In this document: piece after piece, positions 1 to 12,083 of the stretch
How the letters are laid out: every line of letters begins with the position of its first letter
How positions within the stretch are numbered: position 1 is the stretch's first letter
DNA from: Thermoanaerobaculia bacterium
Lineage (GTDB): Bacteria > Acidobacteriota > Thermoanaerobaculia > Multivoradales > JAHEKO01
Length of the DNA: 64,000 nt
Direction of reading: 5' to 3'
NCBI GenBank assembly: GCA_947259925.1
Contig: CAMYOG010000015.1
Coordinates: 62,001-126,000, forward strand
Program-made: the position numbers and the translations under genes
The notes under the pieces: model-generated
Told to the model about the DNA's origin: nothing
The model's database searches: none
Seen by the model: only the letters and a program-made list of their open reading frames with translations

Positions 1-419
1 TCGGCGAGCTTGGTCAGCCGGACCTCGGTGTAGCGCATCGCCGCCGGGGTGTCGCCGTCGATCGAGCCGAAGTTGCCCTGGCCGTCGACCAGCATGTAGC
101 GCATCGAGAAGTCCTGCGCCATGCGCACCACGCTGTCGTAGATCGGGCCGTCGCCGTGCGGGTGGAACTTACCCATGACGTCGCCGACGATGCGGGCGGA
201 CTTCTTGTACGGCTTGTTCGAGGTGTTGCCCGCCTCCCACATGCCGTAGAGCACCCGGCGATGGACCGGCTTGAGGCCGTCGCGGACATCGGGGAGCGCG
301 CGGCCGACGATTACGCTCATGGCGTAATCGATGTAGCTGCGCTTCATCTCCTCTTCGATGTCCACCGAGACCGGCGGCAGCTCACCCTCGAGGGGCAGGA
401 TTCGATCGTGATCGGCCAT
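1..419 (-). CDS. gyrA: DNA gyrase subunit A, N-terminal part (cut by window edge)
   Basis: Translation from the ATG at 419 begins [15 protein letters not shown] and contains the GyrA landmarks [27 protein letters not shown] and [17 protein letters not shown]. GyrA is the DNA-breaking and rejoining subunit of the A2B2 gyrase that introduces negative supercoils. Only about 139 codons are in the window, so the catalytic tyrosine lies just outside. In the quinolone-resistance region the residue aligned with E. coli Ser83 is glycine ([10 protein letters not shown]), while the Asp87 equivalent is kept. The gene lies downstream of gyrB on the same strand, separated by 260 bp of repeat-bearing spacer. 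Confidence 0.97.
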   Translation of the reverse strand, partial: MADHDRILPLEGELPPVSVDIEEEMKRSYIDYAMSVIVGRALPDVRDGLKPVHRRVLYGMWEAGNTSNKPYKKSARIVGDVMGKFHPHGDGPIYDSVVRMAQDFSMRYMLVDGQGNFGSIDGDTPAAMRYTEVRLTKLA

Positions 420-500
420 GTGGGTTATGTCCTCGGAGTCCTAGCGCAAGTTGCTAGGAGGGGTTGGTGAACTCAGCAGCGAGGAGAAGAGAAAAGGAAC

Positions 501-555
501 GGGGACAGGTAACTCAATTCCTGGAAACGAATCGATATACATCGGTTGGGGTTGT
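501..555. repeat. REP-like repeat, partial copy (left arm plus centre)
   Basis: Begins GGGGACAGGTAACTCAATTC and continues into a centre similar to the copy at 601-677 (CGATAT-CATCG-TTGGGG). No clear right arm is visible. It lies in the gyrA-gyrB spacer. No other gene or RNA can be seen between 420 and 679. Confidence 0.6.
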
Positions 556-600
556 GTGCTAGGTGGGGCTGGCGGCCTGAGCGATGGTGAGAACGGGAAC

Positions 601-677
601 GGGGACAGGTAACTCAATTCCCGGGAATCGAAGCGATATGCATCGATTGGGGTACGGGAATTGAGTAACCAGTCCCC
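601..677. repeat. REP-like palindromic repeat, complete copy
   Basis: The left arm GGGGACAGGTAACTCAATTC (601-620) pairs with the right arm at 655-677, which reads GGGGACTGGTTACTCAATTC on the other strand. The 23-base arms differ at two positions and flank a 31-base centre. The element ends three bases before the gyrB stop codon, so it sits in the 3' flank of that transcript and could form a stable hairpin there. A third, more diverged copy lies at 4461-4536. Confidence 0.75.
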
Positions 678-679
678 AT

Positions 680-3166
<2,487 letters not shown>

Positions 3167-3305
3167 TCACGCCGCAGAACTCCCGCTTCGGGTTCTCGAA
3201 TCGCCTGCCACGAGCTTTCAAGAAGTGATCTCTGGACTACCCCTTCGCGGCCCTGAGCCGGTGCGATTCCGGTCGCCGTTTCCGGGGTCCTTTGGGACGG
3301 CCGAA

Positions 3306-3333
3306 AGTATATCATTCGGAGGCTCTTTTGCAA
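3306..3333 (-). promoter_or_regulatory. Putative sigma70-type promoter of gyrB
   Basis: On the minus strand TTGCAA (3333-3328) is separated by 16 bases from TATACT (3311-3306). This gives a 5' leader of about 195 nt before the TTG start. DnaA-box-like TGTGGATCA (3367-3375) and TTTTCCACA (3407-3415, inside the recF 3' end) lie just upstream. Confidence 0.55.
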
Positions 3334-3391
3334 GCCCATAAGGCTTTTAAAATCAGAGACTTAAATTGTGGATCACCGGAGCGCCGCCAAC

Positions 3392-4453
3392 TCAGGCCGA
3401 AGTGAGTTTTCCACAGGCCAGGAGCCAGCGGGTCTGGACCCCGAACGATGCCCAGATCGGCGCCCGGCTCGAGGTGACAAAAACCTGCGAGAAGGGCTCG
3501 AAGAAGTCCCAGGCGCCTGCCAGCCGGCGCTGGTCGAGCTCGGCGTCCAGATCGTCCAGAAGGAGGACCGGTGGGCGACCGCCGGCGGCCAGTAGACGGG
3601 CTCGGGCGGCGGTCATCGCCAGACCGAGGAGCTTCCGCTCCCCCGCCGATGCGACCTGGCGCGCCGGGTGATCGCCCCAGCGGATCTCGAGCTCGTCGCG
3701 GTGGGGCCCGACCAGCGGGGAGCGGCGCTCGATCTCGCCCGATCTCGCCGCCTCGATCGCCGCCAGGGTGGTCTCCACGCCGTCGCCGCCCGTCGCCGGT
3801 GAGGGCCGATAGCGGAGCGAGATGCGTGGCAGGCCCAGATCGACCTCGTCGAGAAGATCGTCCAGAACAGCGCTCAGAGCCTCTACATGGGCTTTTCGCA
3901 GCCGGATCAACTCGTCGGCCGTACTGGCCAGGATCTCGTTCCAGGGACCCACGTCCGAGCCACCACCGGCCAGTAGACGGCGCTTCTGGTCCAGGGTCCG
4001 GCGATACCTCGTCAGCACCTGGATCGCTGCCGGCCGCGAGCCGACAACGCCGCGATCGAGCAGCCGGCGCCGAGCAGCGGGCGCGCCTCCGATCCACTCG
4101 AGATCCGAGGCGGTCCAGCTGACCACCGGCAGGACCCCGAGATGCTCGGCCAGGGACGACTGGGCGCCATTCAGGCGCCGCCGCGCCCCGTTCGGTCCCG
4201 ATCGAACCTCGAGCTCCGTGCGGGCGGTACCGGCTATGTCCCCGGTCAGCAGGAACTCGTCCGCGCCGTGCCGCCGGCAGTCACCTACCCGCGTCGCCCG
4301 GAAGCTGCGAGTAGTGGCCAGGACGTAGAGTGCCTCGAGCAGACTCGTCTTGCCGGTGCCGTTGTCGCCCAGGAGCAGATGCGCCCCGGCTCCGGGACTC
4401 CAGGAGAGCTCCTCGAGGTTACGGAAGTCGCGGGCAAAGAGTCGGGTGAGCAC
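3392..4453 (-). CDS. recF: DNA replication and repair protein RecF
   Basis: An SMC-like ATPase that works with RecO and RecR to load RecA at gapped DNA. The Walker A motif GDNGTGKTS is near residue 30, the ABC-type signature is ASAGERK, and Walker B is VLLLDDLDAELD. The length of 353 residues is usual for the family. It lies between dnaN and gyrB on the same strand, the classical dnaA-dnaN-recF-gyrB order. A REP-like palindrome (4461-4536) separates it from dnaN. Confidence 0.95.
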   Translation of the reverse strand: MLTRLFARDFRNLEELSWSPGAGAHLLLGDNGTGKTSLLEALYVLATTRSFRATRVGDCRRHGADEFLLTGDIAGTARTELEVRSGPNGARRRLNGAQSSLAEHLGVLPVVSWTASDLEWIGGAPAARRRLLDRGVVGSRPAAIQVLTRYRRTLDQKRRLLAGGGSDVGPWNEILASTADELIRLRKAHVEALSAVLDDLLDEVDLGLPRISLRYRPSPATGGDGVETTLAAIEAARSGEIERRSPLVGPHRDELEIRWGDHPARQVASAGERKLLGLAMTAARARLLAAGGRPPVLLLDDLDAELDQRRLAGAWDFFEPFSQVFVTSSRAPIWASFGVQTRWLLACGKLTSA

Positions 4454-4460
4454 GACCGTA

Positions 4461-4536
4461 ATTCGGGGACAGGTTACTTATTCCCGGCTTCCCGAATCGA
4501 ATCGAGTCGAGGGGAATCAACTATCTGTCCCCGAAT
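4461..4536. repeat. REP-like palindromic repeat, third copy
   Basis: The left arm starts ATTCGGGGACAGGTTACTTA (4461-4480). The right arm at 4511-4536 reads ATTCGGGGACAGATAGTTGA on the opposite strand. The centre contains GAATCGAATCGAGTCGA. It belongs to the family at 601-677 and fills the recF-dnaN spacer. Confidence 0.72.
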
Positions 4537-4564
4537 CACCAAGCAGCCGGTCACGGAATCGCGT

Positions 4565-5662
4565 TCAGACCCGCATCGGCATGATGACGCACAGGTAGCG
4601 CTGATCCGAGCCGTCGACCGGCAGACCGATGCACTGGGTGTTCTCGTCCTTCAGCTCGAAGCGCACCTGGTCGGTGTCGAGCGCGGCCAGGAACTGACTC
4701 ATGTAGTCGGGATTGATGCCGATCCGCAGCTCGCCGCCGTCGTACTCGCACTCGACCTCCTCGACCGCCTCGCCCAGATCCGGGTTGGCGGCGGAGATCA
4801 TCAGCTTGCCGTCGGAAAAGCTGAGCCGGACGGCACGCGCGCGGTCGCCGGTCAAGAGCGCCACCCTCTGGACCGCCTCGGCGAGCACCTTGCGCCCGAA
4901 CGTGGCCTGCTTGTCGTTGTCCTTCGAGATCACCCGCTCGTAGTCGGGGAAGGTCCCCTCGAGGATCCGGCAGATCAGATCCCGCCGCCCGAGGCGGAAG
5001 GACAGATGGTGCTCGCTGCGGCTGAAGGTGATCTCACCGTCGCCCTCGAAGCGCATCAGCTCCTGGAGAGCCTTCCTGGGCACCAGGACGCCCTCGGCGG
5101 CCGAGCTCTTCTCGAGCCCGTTCTCGACCAGCGCCAGCCGGTGGCCGTCGGTCGCCACGATCTCGAGCGCCCCGTCCTTGAAGCCGAGCAGGGCGCCGTT
5201 CAGCTGGAAGCGCGATTCCTCCGTCGAGACGGCGAAGATCACTCTCGAGATCATCCGCTTGAGCTGGGCGAAGGGGATCTCTACCTCGTCGTCCTGCTGG
5301 ACTTCGGGAAGCGTCGGAAAGTCCTCGGGCGAGAGTCCGTTGATTTTGAAGCGGGAGTTGCCGGCCTCGATGCCGAGGCGTTTCTCGTCCTCGAGCACCA
5401 GTCGGACCTCTTCACCGTCGACCGCGCGAATGATCTCCATGAACTTGCGCGCCTGGACCGCGATACCACCTTCACCGCTGATCTCCGCATCGCACGATGT
5501 CGTGAGCGAGACGTCGAGATCCGTAGCCGCCAGGTTGAAACGATCGCCGGCGGTCGCCAGGAGGATATGAGAGAGCACTGGGATCGTGGTTCGTCGCTCG
5601 ACGATCCCTTGCATGGGACCCAGCTCCCCCAGGAAGTGGCTCCGATTGACGCGAATTTCCAT
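4565..5662 (-). CDS. dnaN: DNA polymerase III beta subunit (sliding clamp)
   Basis: Ring-shaped processivity clamp. It starts MEIRVNRSHFLGELGPMQGIVERRTTIP, with the typical first-domain motifs (TTIPVLSHILL, ATDLDVSL) and a C-terminus ending in PVDGSDQRYLCVIMPMRV, which matches the conserved PVRL-type end. The length of 365 residues is normal. It follows dnaA with a 261-bp spacer that carries the origin-like elements. Confidence 0.97.
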   Translation of the reverse strand: MEIRVNRSHFLGELGPMQGIVERRTTIPVLSHILLATAGDRFNLAATDLDVSLTTSCDAEISGEGGIAVQARKFMEIIRAVDGEEVRLVLEDEKRLGIEAGNSRFKINGLSPEDFPTLPEVQQDDEVEIPFAQLKRMISRVIFAVSTEESRFQLNGALLGFKDGALEIVATDGHRLALVENGLEKSSAAEGVLVPRKALQELMRFEGDGEITFSRSEHHLSFRLGRRDLICRILEGTFPDYERVISKDNDKQATFGRKVLAEAVQRVALLTGDRARAVRLSFSDGKLMISAANPDLGEAVEEVECEYDGGELRIGINPDYMSQFLAALDTDQVRFELKDENTQCIGLPVDGSDQRYLCVIMPMRV

Positions 5663-5688
5663 AGAGATCTTCTCCGACTAGAGAACCT

Positions 5689-5862
5689 GAATCTTAGTAC
5701 AGAAGTAGCAGTAGTAGTCGCCTGTAGAAACTCCGGATTCCGACTCAAAGGACGTGGCTCCAGACACTAACGGGAACCGCAGAGTTCGGAAAAGAGCTGC
5801 GGACGATCTGTGGACAACCAGAGGAAAATCGTGTCGCTCGCGGAGTCCACAGCTTCTCCACA
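5689..5862 (-). other. oriC: Putative origin-unwinding element (DnaA-trio array and DnaA boxes)
   Basis: The dnaA-dnaN spacer holds, on the minus strand, a run CTA CTA CTG CTA CTT CTG (5717-5700), matching the DnaA-trio pattern (3'-GAN repeats). Immediately upstream is a GGCG cluster and a weak DnaA box GTTTCTACA (5731-5723). Better boxes lie further up: TGTGGACAA (5809-5817), GAGTCCACA (5843-5851) and TTCTCCACA (5854-5862). This box / GC-rich / trio order is that of the bacterial basal unwinding system known from Bacillus subtilis. The region holds no convincing gene. Confidence 0.6.
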
Positions 5863-5923
5863 AGAGATCCTCCGGATTCTCAACCGACTCTCTATGACGA
5901 CCGATCGCGCTCGCCAGGCCGAG

Positions 5924-7210
5924 TCAGCTGAAGTGATCGATCATCTGTTGCAGCGTGCGGTCGAGATCGGTGTTGGTCGCGCGCTGCTGCTCGATCTTCT
6001 CGACCGAGTACATGACCGTCGAGTGGTGCTTGTCGTTGAACTGCTTACCGATCTCGGGGAACGACAGGTCTGTCAGCTTCTTGCACAGGTACATCGCGAC
6101 CTGCCGCGGGAAGACGATCTGGTGCGAGTTCTTCCGGCTCTTGATCTCGGTGACGCGCAGCCCGTAGTGGCGAGCGACGAACTTGATGATCTCGGCCGGA
6201 CTGACTCTCTGGTCCTCGGGCGGCAGGATGTCCTTGAGGGTCTCTTTGGCGAGCTCGAGCGACAGCGGCTTTGCGGTCAAGGACGAGAAGGCGAGGACCC
6301 GGTTGAGCAGGCCTTCCAGCTCGCGGATGTTGGAGCGCACTTGGCGAGCGATGAATAGCGCGACGTCGTCCTGTAGATCGATCCGCTCGATCTCTGCCTT
6401 GCGCCGTAGGATGGCGACCTTGGTCTCCAGGTCGGGTGGCTGGATGTCGGCAATCAGCCCCCACTCGAAGCGGCTGCGCAGCCGCTCCTCGAGCGCCGGG
6501 ATATTGCGCGGCGACGAGTCCGACGACAGGATGATCTGCTTCTGGCTGGTGTAGAGCGTGTTGAAGGTGTGAAAGAACTCCTCCTGGGTCCGCTCCTTGT
6601 TGGCCAGGAACTGGATGTCATCGACCAGCAGCACGTCGATGCTCCGATACCGCTCCCTGAAATCGGGCATACGGTTGAAGCGGAGCGAGCTGATCAGATC
6701 GTTGACGAACTGCTCGGCGGCCAGGTAGAGGATTCTCAGCTCGGGTCGAGCGCTCTGGATCTGACGTCCGATCGCGTGCAGAAGGTGGGTCTTGCCGAGG
6801 CCGACGCCACCGTAGAGAAAAAGAGGGTTGTAGCTCTTGGACGGAGACTCCGCCACCGCTCGGCAGGCCGCGTGGGCGAACTGGTTCGAATTGCCGACCA
6901 CGAAGGTCTGGAACACGTAGCGGGGATTGAACTGCGGCAGACTCGGCCGCGCCGGTACCGGCGGCTCCAACTCCTCGACCGAGAAGAGAACCCGGCACGA
7001 GCTGTCGGAGACCCCGGCTATCGCCCGGTCGACCTGCTGCCGGTAGCTCGCTTCCAGGGTGTGAAGGAATCGCTGGCTGGGAACCTCAAGCTCAATGGAA
7101 TCAGAGGTTTCCGACCGGACGCGGAGAGGTTTGATCCATGTGGAAAACTCTTCCGGGCCCAGATCTTCTCGCAGGCGTTCCTGTAGGCGTTTCCAGAGCG
7201 ATTCAGCCAT
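5924..7210 (-). CDS. dnaA: Chromosomal replication initiator protein DnaA
   Basis: AAA+ initiator that binds DnaA boxes and opens the origin. An N-terminal domain (WKRLQERLREDLGPEEFSTW) is followed by the AAA+ core with Walker A GGVGLGKTHLLHAIG, Walker B VLLVDDIQFL and the downstream KERTQEEFFHTFN. The C-terminal DNA-binding domain carries the DnaA signature region ending DKHHSTVMYSVEKIE. It has 428 residues. DnaA-box-like sequences lie on both sides and one (TGTGGAAAA, 7139-7147) falls inside the 5' end, consistent with autoregulation, which is known for dnaA in many bacteria. Confidence 0.98.
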   Translation of the reverse strand: MAESLWKRLQERLREDLGPEEFSTWIKPLRVRSETSDSIELEVPSQRFLHTLEASYRQQVDRAIAGVSDSSCRVLFSVEELEPPVPARPSLPQFNPRYVFQTFVVGNSNQFAHAACRAVAESPSKSYNPLFLYGGVGLGKTHLLHAIGRQIQSARPELRILYLAAEQFVNDLISSLRFNRMPDFRERYRSIDVLLVDDIQFLANKERTQEEFFHTFNTLYTSQKQIILSSDSSPRNIPALEERLRSRFEWGLIADIQPPDLETKVAILRRKAEIERIDLQDDVALFIARQVRSNIRELEGLLNRVLAFSSLTAKPLSLELAKETLKDILPPEDQRVSPAEIIKFVARHYGLRVTEIKSRKNSHQIVFPRQVAMYLCKKLTDLSFPEIGKQFNDKHHSTVMYSVEKIEQQRATNTDLDRTLQQMIDHFS

Positions 7211-7733
7211 GAGGTATCAGCGACGCCGGCTTTCCACAAGCGCTCCACAGCCTGTGGAAAGTCGTGTTGGCCTCTTCGAGCAGCCGAGTACTGTAGTTTT
7301 CCCCCCGCGGGGGCCGGGATGATAGCAACACCGGCTCCCGCGCGCAACAGGGACGGCCCAACATTCGGCAATTTGTAACACGAATCGTTATAGAGAGACC
7401 TTGGCATGTGGCTTGCTAGAGAGTATGGGCAAGATTAGATTTTGGTTTGCGGGGAGGTTCCCACTCCAAACTAGTCACACCTACAACACGAGGTCGAAAC
7501 GGCTTCTACACACCCCAGTAGATCTCACCGAATTCCCCTTAACCACAGGGGTAGAACCTCAAACTCCTACCACTCGAGAACCTCCCCAAAAACCCGACTT
7601 TTCCTCCTAGACCCCCAAAATACGAGACCAGCGCGACAAACGGTCGTGTGCGGCGAAGGTTTAAAAAACGAACCGTCGCTCTCTTAATGGCGCCAGCCCG
7701 TCATTTTGGCTCGGTTTCACCTAGACTCGGCCG
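7211..7733. other. dnaA-mutY intergenic region; likely second origin/regulatory region
   Basis: A 523-bp gene-free stretch between divergent dnaA and mutY. Near dnaA are CTTTCCACA (7230-7238), CGCTCCACA (7241-7249) and the inverted TGTGGAAAG (7253-7261), all DnaA-box-like and arranged as a palindrome. From about 7360 to 7690 the base composition is less GC-rich than the genes, with runs such as GGTTTAAAAAACG near 7660. With the dnaA-dnaN spacer this suggests a bipartite origin. No tRNA, long repeat or ORF of credible quality is seen. Confidence 0.5.
7319..7347 (-). promoter_or_regulatory. Putative dnaA promoter
   Basis: On the minus strand TTGCGC (7347-7342) and TATCAT (7324-7319) are separated by 17 bases, about 110 bases before the dnaA start. 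The DnaA-box palindrome at 7230-7261 lies between this promoter and the gene. Confidence 0.45.
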
Positions 7734-8819
<1,086 letters not shown>

Positions 8820-9907
8820 CTACCTCGCCGCCGCTGACCAGGTGCCAGCCGAGCAGCTTCTCGTTGATCTTGCGCAGGCGCTCGGCGGCCATCCGGCAGA
8901 GGATCTTGAGTAGACGGATGGACGACAGACGATCGATGTCGAGGATCTGCTCGACGACGTCATTGCGCAGGCCGAGGACGATGGCGCCCAGCTCGGGGTG
9001 CGCCTTGGCGTCCGCCGACCGCGGCTGCTTGTCGATCAGCGACATCTCGCCGAAGTAGTCACCGCGCTTGAGGAACGAGAGAGCTTCCTCGCCCGCGCCG
9101 TGGATCGACTTGCTGATCATCACCTGGCCCTCGGCGACCACGTACATCATGTCGCCGGTGCTTCCTTCCTCGAAGATCATTTCACCAGGCCCGTAGCTCT
9201 TCTCGGTTGCCAACGAAGAGAGAAAGTTGATCTCCATGCTCGGCAGCCGCTGCTCCCTGAATAGGTTGCGGCGTGCGGCCATGTCGACGCGCGCGTCGCT
9301 GGCCACCGGCGCCGACGCCGGCGGCTGAGTGCGTGAGCCGGCGGTCACCCCGGGTGAGAAGAACCGAGCGAGATGGAGGTTGGCGGCTCGCAACTTCGCC
9401 GACAGGCTCTTCCAGAAGCACCAGTAGAGCGCTCGCTCGAACTTCGGGTCGAGATCGGCGAGCGCAGTGAGCGACGAGTGGTCGAACACCATCAGCCGCG
9501 CATCGCTCAACGCCTGGACCTCACCCATTCGCCCGAGCCGGTCGATGTAGTTCACTTCGCCGAACAGGTCGCCGGCCCTGAGCTTGGTGAACTCGAAGTC
9601 GCCGATCGGCGTCGAGGCCCAGACCCGCAGCGATCCCTCGATGAGGAGATAGATCTCGCGCGACCCCTCGTCGCGCGCGACCAGCGTGTGACCGGCGGGA
9701 GAGCGGACCTCCGAGACACTCCGAAAAAGCTGTTCGCGCTGTTCCGGACTCAGGTGGGAAAAGAGCTCGTGATCGTTCAGAGTCTCGAGATTCTGCACAC
9801 CGGGATTCTGGCTGTTCGGCAGGGGAGATGTCTGTTAAACATTCCCCGCGAAACCCTCCGGAATTGCGAGCGGCAAGCTCCGAAAAAACGGAGTGCCGAG
9901 CCAGGGC

Positions 9908-10552
9908 TCAGGCGAATCTGGCGACCAGTCGACTGGCCGGCGCGGCGCGACGTGCCGCCTCTCTCGCCCACGCGCTCTTGTCGTGCGCGCCACTTTCTTC
10001 CCACAGGTCTGCGGCCTGGAAGAACCACTCCGCGAACAGCGGGTCACCGGGGCCGAGATCGCTGCGCAGCTTCGACTCGAGGGGCACGGAGATCTCCTCG
10101 AACCGTGTGTGCGCCGAGTGGCCTCGTCCCGCTCTCAGCTCGGCCCAGGCGCGGTGGAGCGAGATCGATTCGAACAAGTCGGAACGAAGCCGCTCCGCGG
10201 TCGCCAACCACGCGCTGGCGTTCGCGTAGTCGCCCCGATAGGCGGCAGCGAGACCGCGCTCCATCCACGCTTCGCCATCGTCGCCGTCACGGTCCAGAAT
10301 CCTCCGAGCCAGCTCCTCGCAGGTGTCGAGCTCGAGCATGTGCTTGGCTGCCACCGCAGCGGCGAGGAGCTCGTCTCGATCGGCCGACGGACCGAGATCG
10401 GCGGCGGCCAGCGCCCGGGCGAAGTCGCCGGTGCCGACCAGCGAACCGGTCGCGCTGCCCGGTGTGTTTCTCAGCATCACCACCAGCAGGAAGACGCCGC
10501 CCAGGACCAGAGCGGCGACGACGGCGAGGGAGAGAATCTCGAACAGGGCCAT
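9908..10552 (-). CDS. Single-pass membrane protein with TPR-like helical domain
   Basis: An N-terminal transmembrane helix (LAVVAALVLGGVFLLVVML) is followed by an alpha-helical soluble part resembling tetratricopeptide repeats (LDTCEELARRILDRDGDDGE, AWMERGLAAAYRGDYANASA). It has 214 residues. No catalytic motif is visible. It lies 7 bp downstream of the ATPase gene at 10560-11132 on the same strand, so the two are probably co-transcribed. Function unknown. Confidence 0.7.
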   Translation of the reverse strand: MALFEILSLAVVAALVLGGVFLLVVMLRNTPGSATGSLVGTGDFARALAAADLGPSADRDELLAAAVAAKHMLELDTCEELARRILDRDGDDGEAWMERGLAAAYRGDYANASAWLATAERLRSDLFESISLHRAWAELRAGRGHSAHTRFEEISVPLESKLRSDLGPGDPLFAEWFFQAADLWEESGAHDKSAWAREAARRAAPASRLVARFA

Positions 10553-10559
10553 CTCGTTC

Positions 10560-11132
10560 TCAGAGCAGCTGCATCTGCGGCGGGCGGAGAAGGCGCCAGG
10601 TCTCCTCCTCGACTGCGTCGACCCAACCGGCTCGGTCGTCGGGATCGAGCTCCAGGACCGACAGGCAGCGCCGTGCCAGCTCCACCCCGAGGCGCTCGTC
10701 GACCGCGCGCTGAAAGGTGGGGTCGGTCGCGCGCACGCCGTCCGCCGATGGCTCCTCGACGATCGGAATCCGGACCAGGAGTCCGTACGAATCGAGCCAC
10801 GACTCGAGCAAGCACTCGAGGTGCGGCTGCGGTCCGGCCGCGAGTAGCATGTAGACGTAGTTGTCGAGCACGCTCCGGTCGCAGATCACCACCGGGTAGC
10901 GGGAAGCCGCCGTCAACTCTTCGGCGATCTGGGTGTGGAGGATCCACGATTGCGCCGCCACGCCGGTCTCCTGGTTGATCGGCAGCGGGCAGCGCCGCGC
11001 GACCTCGCGAACCACCTCGACCGACTGGTCGCGCGCCTTGAGCCGGGCGGCGAGGCCGTAACAGAGCGTCGTCTTGCCGACGCCGTGGGAGCCGATGAAC
11101 GCGATCTTGAGCGGATTCGGAGCGGGCTGCAC
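10560..11132 (-). CDS. Small P-loop ATPase/kinase (NadR/AAA_28-like)
   Basis: Walker A is IAFIGSHGVGKTTLCYGLAA near the N-terminus, followed by a CDRSVLDNYVYM motif that fits nucleoside- or nucleotide-kinase-like P-loop proteins of the AAA_28/NadR type. It has 190 residues and starts with GTG. Its substrate cannot be read from the sequence. It sits between recR (12 bp downstream of recR's stop) and the TPR-like gene, probably as the distal part of the dnaX-ybaB-recR transcription unit. Confidence 0.72.
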   Translation of the reverse strand: MQPAPNPLKIAFIGSHGVGKTTLCYGLAARLKARDQSVEVVREVARRCPLPINQETGVAAQSWILHTQIAEELTAASRYPVVICDRSVLDNYVYMLLAAGPQPHLECLLESWLDSYGLLVRIPIVEEPSADGVRATDPTFQRAVDERLGVELARRCLSVLELDPDDRAGWVDAVEEETWRLLRPPQMQLL

Positions 11133-11144
11133 GGTCGGCTCATT

Positions 11145-11732
11145 CTAGATCTCGCGGCGCCCCGCGAGAGATCTGGCCAGCGTCACCTCGTCGGTGTACT
11201 CGATGTCGCCACCGACCGGCATCCCGAACGCGAGCCGGGTGACCCGGATCCCCTGCGGCTTGAGCAGCCGCGCCAGATAGAGAGCGGTCGCCTCCCCCTC
11301 GACATTGGGGTTGGTCGCCAACACCACCTCCTCCACGCCATCGAGGCGAGCCAGGAGCCCGGCGACCTTGAGCTGATCGGGACCGATGCCGCGCTGCGGA
11401 GAGAGCGCGCCGAGGAGCACGTGGTAGAGGCCCCGGAACTCCCCGGTGCGCTCGATCGGCTGGATGTTGAACGGCTCCTCGATCACACAGATCGCCGAGC
11501 GCTCGCGCTCCGGATCGGAGCAGATCGAGCACGGGTCGACCGCGGTGATCGAGTTGCAGGTCGAGCAGTAGAAGAGCTTCTCTTTGACTTCGACGATCGC
11601 CGCCGCCAGCTCGCGCGCGTCCTCGGTGCTGACGCGCAGCAGGTGGTGGGCTAGACGGGTCGCCGTCTTGGGCCCGATACCGGGCAGCCGCGATAGCTCG
11701 CCGACCAGGCGGGCGAGGGGGTCGGAAGCTAT
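11145..11732 (-). CDS. recR: Recombination mediator RecR (start codon abnormal)
   Basis: The frame encodes a full RecR: SRLPGIGPKTATRLAHHLL (helix-hairpin-helix), a four-cysteine zinc finger FYCSTCNSITAVDPCSICSD, then the TOPRIM domain with ICVIEEP and NPNVEGEATALYLARLL. RecR works with RecF and RecO. No ATG, GTG or TTG exists in this frame between the upstream stop and the conserved core. The listed start is an ATA preceded by AGAGGGGG and gives 195 residues, close to the usual 198. Alternatively an ATG at 11766, directly after the ybaB stop, would be in frame if the G5 run (11740-11744) had four Gs. See findings. Confidence 0.85.
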   Translation of the reverse strand: MASDPLARLVGELSRLPGIGPKTATRLAHHLLRVSTEDARELAAAIVEVKEKLFYCSTCNSITAVDPCSICSDPERERSAICVIEEPFNIQPIERTGEFRGLYHVLLGALSPQRGIGPDQLKVAGLLARLDGVEEVVLATNPNVEGEATALYLARLLKPQGIRVTRLAFGMPVGGDIEYTDEVTLARSLAGRREI

Positions 11733-11766
11733 CGGATCACCCCCTCTCGAGATCGCCGCAGAACAT

Positions 11767-12060
11767 CTAGAGGAGGCCGGGCAGACCCGAGGTCATGCTG
11801 CCCATCTTCTCGCGCATCGTCTCGTCGACCCGGCGGCTGGCGTCGTTGACCGCCGCGACGATCAGGTCCTGCAGGACGCTCGCCTCTTCGGGATCGATGA
11901 CCTCCGGATCGATCGTGACGCCGAGAACCTGCTTGTGGCCATTCATGCTCATGGTCACCATGCCGCCGCCGACACTCGACTCCACGACCAGCTCGCCGAG
12001 CTCGCTCTGCAGCTTCTCCTGCATCTCCTGCGCCTGTTTCATCAGCTTGCGTAGGTTCAT
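11767..12060 (-). CDS. ybaB: YbaB/EbfC family nucleoid-associated protein
   Basis: A 97-residue protein starting MNLRKLMKQAQEMQEKLQ, with the conserved central VTMSMNGHKQVLGVTIDPE and LIVAAVNDA. These small dimers bind DNA without strong specificity. The order dnaX-ybaB-recR is widely conserved and is kept here on the minus strand, with 23 bp between dnaX and ybaB. Confidence 0.92.
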   Translation of the reverse strand: MNLRKLMKQAQEMQEKLQSELGELVVESSVGGGMVTMSMNGHKQVLGVTIDPEVIDPEEASVLQDLIVAAVNDASRRVDETMREKMGSMTSGLPGLL

Positions 12061-12083
12061 GAACTCCTTTCCGCAGTGCCGAC

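Noticed and set aside
5678-5863. 61-codon minus-strand ORF in the dnaA-dnaN spacer
   Set aside because: Its sequence is explained by the DnaA-trio repeats and boxes; no homology or good ribosome binding site.
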